55,877 nt of DNA from Methylophaga sp. (GTDB taxonomy: Bacteria > Pseudomonadota > Gammaproteobacteria > Nitrosococcales > Methylophagaceae): NCBI RefSeq assembly GCF_030651745.1, contig NZ_JAUSCC010000127.1, positions 1 through 55,877 of the forward strand. The letters are read 5' to 3'. The notes beneath the pieces are model-generated. The model ran no database searches. It worked only from the letters and a program-made list of their open reading frames with translations, and was not told the origin of the DNA. The translations under genes were made by a program, and so were the position numbers. Shown here piece after piece: positions 48,180 through 55,877 of the stretch; position 1 is the first letter of the stretch; the number at the start of each line of letters is the position of its first letter.

Positions 48180-48698
48180 TCAGTTTCCTTTCAAAGCGTG
48201 CGGCAAACCTGCCACGGTAAGGATGACATTATCCATCAGCACAGCGAGCTGTTGATGCAGGCGGCCAGCTTCATCACAAAAACGGCGGGTCAATTCGCCC
48301 ATCGGCACAATGCCCATACTGGTTTCATTACTCACCAGAATGATGTCAGCCTGCAGAGTTGGCAGAGTTTCAAGTAATTTTTGGATTTCAGTAGTTAATA
48401 AACTTTCGTCATCAGCGAGCAGCAAATTAGTCAGCCATAAGGTCAGACAATCCACCAAAATGCATTTATTCTCGTCATCCTGTTGTTGTAGGACAGCGGC
48501 CAGATGCAGCGGTACTTCAACAGTGGTCCAGTGAGCAGGGCGCTGCTGTTGGTGAACCGCGATGCGTTGCTGCATTTCTTTGTCCTCAGCGCGCGCCGTG
48601 GCTATGTAGCAAACAGCTAATTCGCTTTGAATGGCACGTTGTTCGGCCAACCGGCTTTTTCCGGATTTTACACCGCCAAGGATCAGGGTTTTAGCCAT
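48180..48698 (-). CDS. cobU: adenosylcobinamide kinase/guanylyltransferase CobU
   Basis: CobU phosphorylates adenosylcobinamide and transfers GMP to it. The 172-residue enzyme has the P-loop GGVKSGKS at 8-15 and H49 in [13 protein letters not shown], at the place of the histidine that is guanylylated in the enteric enzyme; [17 protein letters not shown] follows. It overlaps cobQ by 8 bp. Confidence 0.95.
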   Translation of the reverse strand: MAKTLILGGVKSGKSRLAEQRAIQSELAVCYIATARAEDKEMQQRIAVHQQQRPAHWTTVEVPLHLAAVLQQQDDENKCILVDCLTLWLTNLLLADDESLLTTEIQKLLETLPTLQADIILVSNETSMGIVPMGELTRRFCDEAGRLHQQLAVLMDNVILTVAGLPHALKGN

Positions 48699-50157
48699 GG
48701 TCTGCCTTTAAAATATTCAATAACTCAGTTGTATCCATATGTTGTTCAACCATTGCTGCCAGCCGTTCGATATCTGCTTCACGCTGGGCATGATAATCCG
48801 GGCTGCTGACATGATTTAGCCCAGCCCATTGCAACAAGGCATTGCAGCTCTGTGGTTGTTCAAACAAGCCGTGCAGATAGGTGCCGATAATCTGCCCGTC
48901 GTCACTTATCGCCCCATCCAGGCCATGTGACAACTGTAGCAGCGGACGCAATAAGGCTTTGCCTTCACTGACACCTGCGTGAATTTCATAGCCACTGATG
49001 GGCGCATTATTTAATAGCAGTTGCCCCTGATTCTGCCGCAGTTGTTTTTCAGAGTGCAGGGTAGTGTGCATATCCAGTAACCCCAATCCTTGTTTCGAGC
49101 TGCCGGGCGCACTTTCAACGCCATGCGGATCGTCAATCTGTTGCCCCAGCATTTGAAAACCGCCACAGATACCGAGTAGCTTGCCGCCATAACGCAGGTG
49201 TTTTGCAATTGCTTCTGGCCAGCCTTGTTTTTCCAGCCAAAGCAGATCAGCACTGACATGTTTGCTACCCGGCAGAATAATCAGATCGGCCGGCGGAATT
49301 GGCGAATCCGGGCCAATAAACTGCAAATTCACTTGGGGGTGCAACCGCAACGGATCCAGATCGGTATGGTTACTGATACGTGGCAGCACAGGCACGATAA
49401 CGTTTAAAACATTTTCAGCTTTTTTCACCTGTGTAGTATTAATCGCATCCTCGGCCTCCAGATGCAGGCCATGCAGATAGGGTAAAACGCCCAATACCGG
49501 TTTACCGGTGCGTTGCTCCAGCCAGTCGAGACCAGACTGCAACAGGCTGATATCACCGCGAAAGCGGTTAATTACAAAGCCTTTAACCCGTTGCTGCTCA
49601 GAGGCTGAGAGCAGATCTAACGTGCCGACCAAATGGGCAAATACACCACCGCGATCGATATCGGCGACCAAAATCACCGGACAATCCACCGCTTCAGCAA
49701 AGCCCATATTAGCAATATCGCGATCCCGCAGATTGATCTCAGCCGGAGAACCGGCACCTTCCACTATGACCACATCATATTGTTTTGACAGACGAGTATG
49801 TGATTCCAGCACCGCGGCCATCGCGGTTTGTTTATAGTCGTGATAAAACCGCGCATCCATATTAGCGATAGCCTTGCCATGGATAATCACCTGCGCGCCG
49901 GTATCACTGTTGGGTTTCAGTAATACCGGATTCATATCAATATGTGGCGGCAGATGACAGGCTTGTGCCTGTACCGCCTGAGCACGGCCAATCTCCCCAC
50001 CATCAGCCGTGACCGCACTGTTCAAGGCCATATTTTGCGGTTTGAAAGGCACAACCGAATAATCCTGATTCACCAGCCAACGGCAAAGCGCTGTGACCAA
50101 GGTGCTTTTGCCGGCATCAGAGGTTGTACCTTGCACCATCAGAGTTTTAGCTATCAT
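48691..50157 (-). CDS. cobQ: cobyric acid synthase CobQ/CbiP
   Basis: CobQ amidates four carboxylates of adenosylcobyrinic a,c-diamide using glutamine. The 488-residue protein has the nucleotide-binding [12 protein letters not shown] (10-21), [24 protein letters not shown], and a C-terminal class I glutamine amidotransferase domain with the nucleophile cysteine in [12 protein letters not shown]. It overlaps both neighbours by a few bases. Confidence 0.96.
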   Translation of the reverse strand: MIAKTLMVQGTTSDAGKSTLVTALCRWLVNQDYSVVPFKPQNMALNSAVTADGGEIGRAQAVQAQACHLPPHIDMNPVLLKPNSDTGAQVIIHGKAIANMDARFYHDYKQTAMAAVLESHTRLSKQYDVVIVEGAGSPAEINLRDRDIANMGFAEAVDCPVILVADIDRGGVFAHLVGTLDLLSASEQQRVKGFVINRFRGDISLLQSGLDWLEQRTGKPVLGVLPYLHGLHLEAEDAINTTQVKKAENVLNVIVPVLPRISNHTDLDPLRLHPQVNLQFIGPDSPIPPADLIILPGSKHVSADLLWLEKQGWPEAIAKHLRYGGKLLGICGGFQMLGQQIDDPHGVESAPGSSKQGLGLLDMHTTLHSEKQLRQNQGQLLLNNAPISGYEIHAGVSEGKALLRPLLQLSHGLDGAISDDGQIIGTYLHGLFEQPQSCNALLQWAGLNHVSSPDYHAQREADIERLAAMVEQHMDTTELLNILKADHG

Positions 50158-51143
50158 GAGTGCATGACCTGTTGCAGAGCAGTTTCCAGTCGTAACCAGT
50201 CGACTTCAGTAGCAGGCAGCCCGAAGCGTATAGCGGATGGCTTATCAAATAACCTGCACAGGATGCCTTGTTCAGCTAACTGATGATGGATTTGCGAAGC
50301 CTTATCCGTTTTAACCCATTGAAATAAAGCACCGCCACCGGTGGGGGGGAGTTGATATGTACGCAGCAGTTCTTCCAGGCGTTGGGCATTTTGGGGCAGG
50401 TACTGGCGTGATTGCTGCTGCCAGCTTTTATCGGCCAGCGCCTGACTGGCAATCCATCGAGATGCTGAAGCAATGGGCCATGGTCCGAGTTTTTCAGCGA
50501 TTAGGGATAATAACTCGGGATGGGTGATGACAAAGCCGACACGCAAACCGGCCAGACCAAAAAACTTTCCTAATGAACGTAAAACGATTAATCCCGGCTG
50601 AACCGGAAACTGTGCCAGGCTCTGATCTGGCGTGATATCGATAAATGCCTCATCCACAATCAACCAGCCTCCACGCGTTTGCAAGCGCTTATGCCAGTCC
50701 AATAAACGGTCTGAGCTGAAGGTTTCTCCTGTCGGATTATTGGGATTAACGACAATAACCACATCAAACTGCTCGATCTGTTGATCCAGTTCAATGCTTT
50801 CCAGTGCCACGACTTCGTGGCCCGCCTGTTGCCAACAGTGGCGATGCTCTTCATAGGCAGGTGAGACAATAGCGACGCGACAAGCAGATCTTAAGCTTGG
50901 TAATGCCTGTATGGCAGCCTGAGAGCCGGCAACCGGCAGAATAGACTGGCATTGATAATAAGCCATGGCCTTAGCAACTAAATCATCTTCATTTTCAGGC
51001 AGTCTGGCCCACAGTGCTGCCGGAATAAACTCCGGTACCGGCCAGCCATGCGGATTTATGCCGGTAGAGAGATCCAGCCAATCATTGGTCGCGATGCCAT
51101 ATTGTTTGGCATAGGCATGAATTCGACCACCATGATTAAGCAT
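50154..51143 (-). CDS. cobD: threonine-phosphate decarboxylase CobD (CobC)
   Basis: A 329-residue PLP enzyme of the aspartate aminotransferase fold that makes aminopropanol phosphate for the nucleotide loop. [21 protein letters not shown], the LIVDEAFID strand and the PLP lysine region [18 protein letters not shown] are clear. It overlaps cbiB by 8 bp, whose product uses its product. In Pseudomonas naming it is CobC. Confidence 0.92.
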   Translation of the reverse strand: MLNHGGRIHAYAKQYGIATNDWLDLSTGINPHGWPVPEFIPAALWARLPENEDDLVAKAMAYYQCQSILPVAGSQAAIQALPSLRSACRVAIVSPAYEEHRHCWQQAGHEVVALESIELDQQIEQFDVVIVVNPNNPTGETFSSDRLLDWHKRLQTRGGWLIVDEAFIDITPDQSLAQFPVQPGLIVLRSLGKFFGLAGLRVGFVITHPELLSLIAEKLGPWPIASASRWIASQALADKSWQQQSRQYLPQNAQRLEELLRTYQLPPTGGGALFQWVKTDKASQIHHQLAEQGILCRLFDKPSAIRFGLPATEVDWLRLETALQQVMHS

Positions 51144-52044
51144 AAATGATTCCCGTAATAATGCCTGTAACGGTCAGCCACAACAGCACACTTTTAAACA
51201 CTAAACTTAAAGCACGTTGAATATCGATCGCTTCAGCCGGATTTGATGTGCCAAGCTGTGGACGTTGATGCCATTCACCGTGATAGCAGGCAGCCCCACC
51301 AAGTTGTACATTCAATGCTCCAGCACCACTAGCCATCACCGGTCCGGCATTTGGACTGTCCCATAAAGGGGCTTGCTGTCGCCAACAAGCCAAAGCTTTA
51401 CGGCTATTGCCCAGCAATGCATAGCTTAGCGCGGTGAGTCTGGCTGGAACATAATTGAGAGCATCATCCAGTCGGGCAGCTGCTTTGCCAAAGTAGAAAA
51501 ATCGCGGTGTCCGATAGCCCCACATAGCATCCAAAGTATTAACCAAACGATAGGTAACTGCACCTGCAGCACCGGCGATTGCAAACCAGAAAAGTGTGCC
51601 AAAAACCGCGTCATTACCATTTTCCAGTACTGATTCAATGGTCGCTTTGTTGACATCAATATGCTCTTTATCACGACTGACAATGCGGCTGGTGAGGGTT
51701 TTGGCCTGCTCAATATCACCTTGCTGCATGGCTTGCAGAATAGGCCGCGCATGATCAAACAGGCTACGATGGCCAAGACACAAGGTTAATACCACGATGG
51801 AAAATACCGTGCCCCAGACAGCAATCTGGCTGATAAAAAAGCTAATAACTGCAAAGGGAACAACGCAAAGCAACATGGCCAGCAGACCAAAAATAAATTG
51901 CCTGAACACAGGATGATTGCTCTGGTTAAACCGATATTCCAGTTTATTTGTAAGCAAACCAAAGCCCACCAATGGGTGCAGGCGTTTTGGTTCACCAACC
52001 AGCCAGTCCAGAATTAACGCAGATAACATGATAATAAAGCTCAT
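51136..52044 (-). CDS. cbiB: adenosylcobinamide-phosphate synthase CbiB
   Basis: CbiB attaches aminopropanol (phosphate) to adenosylcobyric acid at the membrane. The 302-residue, multi-helix protein begins with ALILDWLVGEPKRLHPLVGFG and contains RDKEHIDVNKATIESVLENGNDAVFGTLFW and RLDDALNYVPARLTAL, the family's conserved blocks. The ATG at 52044 gives a four-base overlap with bluB (ATGA); TTG at 52065 is in frame but lies inside bluB. Confidence 0.94.
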   Translation of the reverse strand: MSFIIMLSALILDWLVGEPKRLHPLVGFGLLTNKLEYRFNQSNHPVFRQFIFGLLAMLLCVVPFAVISFFISQIAVWGTVFSIVVLTLCLGHRSLFDHARPILQAMQQGDIEQAKTLTSRIVSRDKEHIDVNKATIESVLENGNDAVFGTLFWFAIAGAAGAVTYRLVNTLDAMWGYRTPRFFYFGKAAARLDDALNYVPARLTALSYALLGNSRKALACWRQQAPLWDSPNAGPVMASGAGALNVQLGGAACYHGEWHQRPQLGTSNPAEAIDIQRALSLVFKSVLLWLTVTGIITGIIYA

Positions 52045-52703
52045 GATTTGGTTGTGACGTCCCAACGGTTCTCAAATATCAGCTCATGCAACGGCTGACG
52101 TTGTCGCCAGTTTTCTTGCTCCAGCATTGGTTGTTGATAAAATTTATCAACATGGCCCAGGCAGAGAATGGCTACCGGGCAGGCACCATCAGGAATCGCC
52201 AGTAAATCCGCTAATTGTTTGGGATCAAACAAGGATACCCAGCCCATGCCTAAACCCTCGGCGCGTGCGGCCAGCCACATATTTTGGATAGCACAGGACA
52301 CAGAGGCCAGATCCATTTCCGGTAGCGTACGACGGCCAAAAATATGCGATTCACGTTTATCCATCAGTGACATAACAATCACTTCGGCACAGTCCTTGAT
52401 GCCTTCAACTTTCAGCTGCAAAAATTCAGTTTCGCGTTCACCCAACGCTTTTGCCGTTTCCAGTCGTTCTTGTTCAACCAGTTGATAAATGGCGTGCCGT
52501 AGATTTTGATCAGTAATACGAATCATCCGCCACGGTTGCATCAGCCCGACACTGGGTGCTTGCCAGGCCGCATGAAATAGCCGTTGCAACATATCTGGAT
52601 CGATAGGATCAGCAATAAAATGCCGCATATCGCGTCTTTCACCAATGGCGCGGTACACCGCTGCCCGATCCTGTTTATTAAACTGATATTTATCAAGGCT
52701 CAT
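52041..52703 (-). CDS. bluB: 5,6-dimethylbenzimidazole synthase BluB
   Basis: BluB breaks up reduced flavin mononucleotide with oxygen to form the lower ligand of B12. The 220-residue flavoenzyme has the nitroreductase-like RRDMRHFIADPI, HAAWQAPSVGLMQPWR, and ARAEGLGMGWVSLFDPKQLADLLAIP. Its presence means the cell can make true cobalamin under oxic conditions. It is embedded in the operon by four-base overlaps on both sides. Confidence 0.95.
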   Translation of the reverse strand: MSLDKYQFNKQDRAAVYRAIGERRDMRHFIADPIDPDMLQRLFHAAWQAPSVGLMQPWRMIRITDQNLRHAIYQLVEQERLETAKALGERETEFLQLKVEGIKDCAEVIVMSLMDKRESHIFGRRTLPEMDLASVSCAIQNMWLAARAEGLGMGWVSLFDPKQLADLLAIPDGACPVAILCLGHVDKFYQQPMLEQENWRQRQPLHELIFENRWDVTTKS

Positions 52704-53992
52704 GGCTTAAACCATTGGGCGATAAGTGCTGGGCTGGATGGGAAATAAAAATGGATATAGCTGGCGGTCAGCCGTTGTTGTTGAAACACCGCTTCACTGA
52801 CTTTATTGCTGTTTGGACACTCACTATAGGCGGCAGCTGCTGGCTGGTTTTCCAATAACGAATGATGATAAGTGTGGCCACGCAGGGTGTGTGCATCGAT
52901 TCTGACTTCTTGCAACGCCAGTGCGGTCAGCCTGGCTTGTAATTTGGCAGTGGCATCGAGCACACCACACATTTCCGCTTGATGACCATGTTTATCGGTC
53001 AATGATTTACATAAATAAAGCATGCCGCCACATTCAGCCAGAACCGGTTTGTTAGCGCTAATGTGCTCACAGATCGCCTGACGCATCGACAGATTATGGC
53101 TGAGCGTTTCCAGATGTAATTCGGGATAGCCGCCGGGTAGATAAAGGCTGTCTACATCAGGCAGTGTTGAATCAGTTAACGGTGAAAAAAACACCAATTC
53201 AGCGCCCATCGCTGTTAAACAATCCAGATTGGCCTGATAGATAAAAGCAAATGCGGCATCCTTTGCCACGCCAATCCGAATGCCTTTTAACAGTAATGGC
53301 AGAGCCTCAGCTGGCTCGATGTGAATCTCGCATTGAGGTAAAGCAAAATCAGGATTAGTGACCAGACTATCGGCCAGGCTATCCAGCCGTTGACTTAAAT
53401 CATGGAGTTCATCTGCCTGAACCAAACCCAGATATCGGCTTGGCAGACTCTCGGTTTGACGAGGCATGGTTGCCAGGCAAGGCAGGTTGACAGGCAAATC
53501 AGCGGTGAGCATTTCAGCATGTCTGCTGCTGCCGACACGGTTCGCCAGAACGCCTGCCAGATGAACATCCTGACGAAAGTTGGCCAGGCCAAACGCCAGC
53601 GCAGCAAATGTCTGTGCCATGGCACTGGCATCGATTACGGCTAAGACCGGAATATCCAAAATGGCTGCCAGATCGGCGGTGGATGGCGCACCATCAAACA
53701 AGCCCATCACGCCTTCAATCAGAATGATATCTGCCTGTACAGCGGCGTCAGTAAGCAACTGTCTGGTGTGGTTTTCACCAACCATCCATAAATCAATTTG
53801 ATAAACCGGAAAACCCGAGGCGTAGGACAGAATCATTGGGTCCAGAAAATCTGGACCCACTTTGAATATCCGAACCTGTTTACCCTGACGCCGGTAATGC
53901 CATGCCAAAGTGGCGGTAATAGTGGTTTTACCTTGCCCCGAGGCGGGTGCAGCAATTATCAGCGCAGCGCAGGTATGCGACTGCATCGACAT
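52700..53992 (-). CDS. cbiA: cobyrinate a,c-diamide synthase CbiA/CobB
   Basis: The enzyme amidates the a and c side chains of cobyrinate (or hydrogenobyrinate) with glutamine and ATP. The 430-residue protein has APASGQGKTTIT (15-26), KVGPDFLDPMI, IEGVMGLFDG and a C-terminal glutamine amidotransferase with the cysteine in LAECGGMLYL. Whether it acts before or after cobalt insertion cannot be told. It overlaps btuM by one base and bluB by four. Confidence 0.94.
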   Translation of the reverse strand: MSMQSHTCAALIIAAPASGQGKTTITATLAWHYRRQGKQVRIFKVGPDFLDPMILSYASGFPVYQIDLWMVGENHTRQLLTDAAVQADIILIEGVMGLFDGAPSTADLAAILDIPVLAVIDASAMAQTFAALAFGLANFRQDVHLAGVLANRVGSSRHAEMLTADLPVNLPCLATMPRQTESLPSRYLGLVQADELHDLSQRLDSLADSLVTNPDFALPQCEIHIEPAEALPLLLKGIRIGVAKDAAFAFIYQANLDCLTAMGAELVFFSPLTDSTLPDVDSLYLPGGYPELHLETLSHNLSMRQAICEHISANKPVLAECGGMLYLCKSLTDKHGHQAEMCGVLDATAKLQARLTALALQEVRIDAHTLRGHTYHHSLLENQPAAAAYSECPNSNKVSEAVFQQQRLTASYIHFYFPSSPALIAQWFKP

Positions 53993-54567
53993 TAATGTGG
54001 CTGGTTGCTGCGTTGGCTCAAATTAGCAAAACGGAAGCTGATATGAATCACCGCGGCAACGGCAATGTAAAAGCTCAATTTACTCAGGTTGCCTGGATAG
54101 GACTGCACAAAGCGTGACATATGTTCTACCAGAGTCGGGTCGGTATAACGACCGGAGAACCAGTAAAAGCCACCGCCGCTGAACAGGCCGGCAACTGCAG
54201 TAACGGTCACCACTGTCAGTGCAAGCGTAAACAGAGCGGCCCAGTTAAATTGGTATTTGGATTGAAGCCAGCGACCTGCCAGCCATAAGCTGCCGTAAGC
54301 CGGTAATAAAAAGCCGTAGGCAGGGGAGACACAGAAGTTACTCGCACCACCTATGTAAACTGACATCAAATCGAGCGTAACAGCAAGCGCCAAAAACGCT
54401 GGAAACCATAGTTTAGAAGCCAGATAGAAGCCTGCCAGCATGAATACCGCCCAGGAAGCGCTGGGTAATACATTGATATCGGCAAAATGATGACCGCGAG
54501 TCATCACCATGAGTAAAGCCAGAAGCGCAGCCACGATCAGTTGCTGACGTTGAGATAATAACGACAT
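53992..54567 (-). CDS. btuM: BtuM-like cobalamin transporter (ECF S-component fold)
   Basis: A 191-residue protein with about six membrane helices. The segment GGASNFCVSPAYGFLLPAYGS places a lone cysteine at residue 79, in the position of the cobalt-binding, decyanating cysteine of the Thiobacillus denitrificans BtuM; SGGGFYWFSGRY is another conserved-looking block. It should bring B12 or precursors across the inner membrane without a dedicated BtuCD. The ATG at 54567 follows GGAG; the open frame continues upstream to 54624 only into leader RNA. It is the first gene after the riboswitch and overlaps cbiA by one base. Confidence 0.85.
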   Translation of the reverse strand: MSLLSQRQQLIVAALLALLMVMTRGHHFADINVLPSASWAVFMLAGFYLASKLWFPAFLALAVTLDLMSVYIGGASNFCVSPAYGFLLPAYGSLWLAGRWLQSKYQFNWAALFTLALTVVTVTAVAGLFSGGGFYWFSGRYTDPTLVEHMSRFVQSYPGNLSKLSFYIAVAAVIHISFRFANLSQRSNQPH

Positions 54568-54634
54568 TGAGTTCTCCGATGTGCCCACCCGCACAACATG
54601 GTTAATTGCATTTTTTCGCCGCAAGGCAAGTACA

Positions 54635-54972
54635 TTTCAGGCCGGTCTCCGGACTCATGAGTGGCGTTGTCACCCGCTGAACACCTTCCCGTACTAGGGC
54701 TTGTTGATCTTTCAGAGCCACCACTGCTGGAGGCTATTTTTTCGTCCAACAAGGCGGAAATGATGCGATGTAGTTGTTCTACATAAGTCATTTCCAACGC
54801 CGTAGGGCGGAAAAATAGTCCCAGCCCTGCGGGTTGTGAAAGAGCAACAAGCCCTAAGACAGTGGCTTAAACGTTCAGCATAAACTCATTTACCGTTGCG
54901 GGGGCAGTGTCGGGTTTATCCAATGTGTGGCTGCACCGACTTCCCGTTTCATCACTTTCGCGACACCTGAAA
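54635..54972 (-). ncRNA. cobalamin riboswitch of the btuM-cob operon, with insertion
   Basis: Read on the minus strand, the aptamer has the P1 strands TTTCAG (54967-54972) and CTGAAA (54635-54640), AAACGGGAAG, GGTGCA, ACTGCCCCCGCAACGGTAAA, GCCACTG, GGGAAGG and the B12 box GAGTCCGGAGACCGGCC (54641-54657). The L5 hairpin is longer than in the plus-strand copy. The loop between GCCACTG and GGGAAGG holds a MITE-like element. The 67-bp stretch to the btuM start includes a small hairpin GTGC/GCAC; whether control acts on transcription or translation is unclear. Confidence 0.93.
54695..54856. mobile_element. MITE-like snapback element inside the riboswitch
   Basis: Ends GGGCTTGTTG (54697) and CAACAAGCCC (to 54854) are inverted repeats that extend inward past CTTTCA/TGAAAG with one mismatch near the start. 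Inner arms CTATTTTT/AAAAATAG, GGAAATGA/TCATTTCC and ATGTAG/CTACAT pair in register, so the whole 158 bp folds into one long hairpin around TTGTT. TA lies at both flanks, as in a TA target duplication (IS630-like or IS5-like). No reading frame of note is inside. Confidence 0.8.
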
Positions 54973-54980
54973 CTGCCGAC

Positions 54981-55010
54981 AGAATAAGGATTAGCAAGCT
55001 ATATTGTCAA
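54981..55010 (-). promoter_or_regulatory. promoter of the btuM-cob operon
   Basis: On the minus strand consensus TTGACA (55010-55005) and TATTCT (54986-54981) are spaced by 18 bp. The predicted start point falls at the first base of the riboswitch. Confidence 0.7.
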
Positions 55011-55040
55011 TTTGGAAATCATTTATTGCCCTTATCAGGT

Positions 55041-55069
55041 TTGACGATAAGTCAAGAGAGATTTAAGAT
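55041..55069 (+). promoter_or_regulatory. promoter of btuB
   Basis: TTGACG (55041-55046) and TAAGAT (55064-55069) are spaced by 17 bp. Transcription would begin about eight bases on, at the P1 strand of the btuB riboswitch. Its -35 box is 30 bp from that of the divergent cob promoter. Confidence 0.7.
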
Positions 55070-55077
55070 GCGCGCCT

Positions 55078-55247
55078 CTTCAGGTGCTTTGATATCCATC
55101 AGAGTTAAACGGGAAGTTGGTGCAAAACCAACACTGCCCCCGCAACGGTAAACGTTGAAAATACATCCAATCAGCCACTGCGATTAATCGTGGGAAGGCG
55201 GATGTACTGGCGCAAGCCACAACGTGAGTCCGGAGACCGGCCTGAAG
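55078..55247 (+). ncRNA. cobalamin riboswitch of btuB
   Basis: P1 strands CTTCAGG (55078-55084) and CCTGAAG (55241-55247) close the aptamer. Inside are AAACGGGAAG, GGTGCAAAACC, ACTGCCCCCGCAACGGTAAA, the hairpin GCCACTGCGATTAATCGTGG leading into GAAGGCGG, and the B12 box GAGTCCGGAGACCGGCC. The 73-bp expression region has CACAAC/GTTGTG and then the AGGAG ribosome site of btuB (55311-55315). No U-rich terminator is seen, so control of translation is more likely. Confidence 0.95.
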
Positions 55248-55320
55248 TTAATCACAACCGAATCGCGTTGTGTGACTTTATTAATCCGGATCGCGGGTGA
55301 GCGTATCCCTAGGAGACAAT

Positions 55321-55877
55321 ATGAAATCTTCAACAAAGGCCATGCCTTTGCGTGTTTGTGCACGGCTGACTTTGGCTGCACTGGCTACTTCCACCTTCTC
55401 TGTGGCAGCTCTGGCTGAACAGGAATCTCTTGATGCAATAACCATTACGGCAAACCGTATGCCCACCGAAAATGCGTTGGCACCCAATACTGTTATTACC
55501 CGTGCGGATATTGATCGATTGCAAATCAATGATTTACCAACCTTGCTGTCACGGTTTCCTGGCATTGATATGACCAATAGCGGAGGGCTAGGTAAAGCCA
55601 GCAGTATTTATCTTCGTGGCACCAATGCAGGACATGTTTTAGTGCTGGTGGACGGGGTGAAATGGCATTCTGCAACATCAGGAACAGCAGCCTTTCAAGA
55701 CTTCCCAGTAAATCAAATTGAACGTATAGAAATCGTACGCGGACCTCGCTCAGGTTTATATGGATCGGAAGCTATCGGGGGTGTTATTCATATTATTACC
55801 CGACAAGGGAAAAACCAGGATCCAACTCCATACGCCTCTGTGGGAATAGGCAGTCATAATACAAAACAGGCCAGTGG
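55321..55877 (+). CDS. btuB: TonB-dependent vitamin B12 receptor BtuB (3' end outside window)
   Basis: The frame is open to the window edge: 185 complete codons. A signal peptide of about 36 residues ends around SVAALA, followed by the TonB-box-like DAITITANR and a plug domain with LLSRFPGIDM, YLRGTNAGHVLVLVDGVKW, DFPVNQIERIEIVRGPRSGLYGSEAIGGVIHIIT. These match BtuB-type receptors that import corrinoids across the outer membrane. AGGAG lies five bases before the ATG. The cobalamin riboswitch directly upstream supports the B12 assignment. Confidence 0.93.
   Translation, partial: MKSSTKAMPLRVCARLTLAALATSTFSVAALAEQESLDAITITANRMPTENALAPNTVITRADIDRLQINDLPTLLSRFPGIDMTNSGGLGKASSIYLRGTNAGHVLVLVDGVKWHSATSGTAAFQDFPVNQIERIEIVRGPRSGLYGSEAIGGVIHIITRQGKNQDPTPYASVGIGSHNTKQAS

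Noticed and set aside
54695..54856. The inverted repeat as the riboswitch's own terminator or expression platform
   Set aside because: It lies inside the aptamer, before the B12 box, and no U run follows either arm in the transcribed direction.

Overview
The window is chromosomal DNA from a gammaproteobacterium of moderate GC content. The gene orders hfq-hflX-hflKC-DUF2065-hisZ-purA, nrdR-ribD-ribE, pcnB-folK-dNK-panBC and clpS-clpA support this, as does a gammaproteobacterial-type 5S rRNA. A marine methylotroph such as Methylophaga would fit, but that genus is an inference from general resemblance, not a database match. No phage, integrase, CRISPR array or tRNA gene was seen. The only mobile-like DNA is short: palindromic repeats and one MITE-like hairpin element.

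Layout. 1-605: the 3' part of a 5S rRNA gene and its terminator, then about 450 bp of decayed 5S-like sequence interrupted by palindromic modules, with two more terminators. 725-1285: a Slp-type lipoprotein gene (minus). 1536-10070: rho, miaA, hfq, hflX, hflK, hflC, DUF2065, hisZ and purA (plus). 10127-10990: a beta-hydroxyacid dehydrogenase (minus). 11096-22141: glyA, nrdR, ribD, ribE, ribBA/ribBX, lpxB, rnhB, pcnB, folK, a deoxynucleoside kinase, panB, panC and panD (plus), ended by a strong terminator. 22259-25194: a two-domain acyltransferase resembling the ornithine-lipid synthase OlsF, facing ychJ and a small epimerase. 25477-28653: an intact P-type ATPase followed by a palindromic repeat and the decayed tail of a second, diverged P-type ATPase. 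28698-40878: mixed envelope and housekeeping genes, including proS, a class I fumarase, a lytic transglycosylase, a retropepsin-like protease, a MATE exporter and a TauE permease. 40972-45423: ppa, serB, grxD, clpS and clpA.

45780-55877 is a cobalamin locus. Ten tightly overlapping minus-strand genes (btuM, cbiA, bluB, cbiB, cobD, cobQ, cobU, cobT, cobS, cobO) cover inner-membrane uptake, a,c-amidation, dimethylbenzimidazole synthesis, aminopropanol attachment, nucleotide-loop assembly and adenosylation. They are read from a promoter and cobalamin riboswitch that face a second promoter and riboswitch driving btuB, the outer-membrane receptor, on the plus strand. The two promoters lie about 30 bp apart between their -35 boxes, so uptake and late synthesis should respond together to intracellular B12. 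The minus-strand riboswitch carries a roughly 158-bp MITE-like inverted repeat flanked by TA, lodged in the loop of a peripheral hairpin so that the conserved aptamer segments remain on both sides. This is the most unusual structure in the window. No corrin-ring genes are present here.

Other points of note: the riboflavin bifunctional protein has a degenerate GTP cyclohydrolase II half and no ribH follows it; Hfq is a short 74-residue form with its own promoter at the end of miaA; and glyA starts at GTG.
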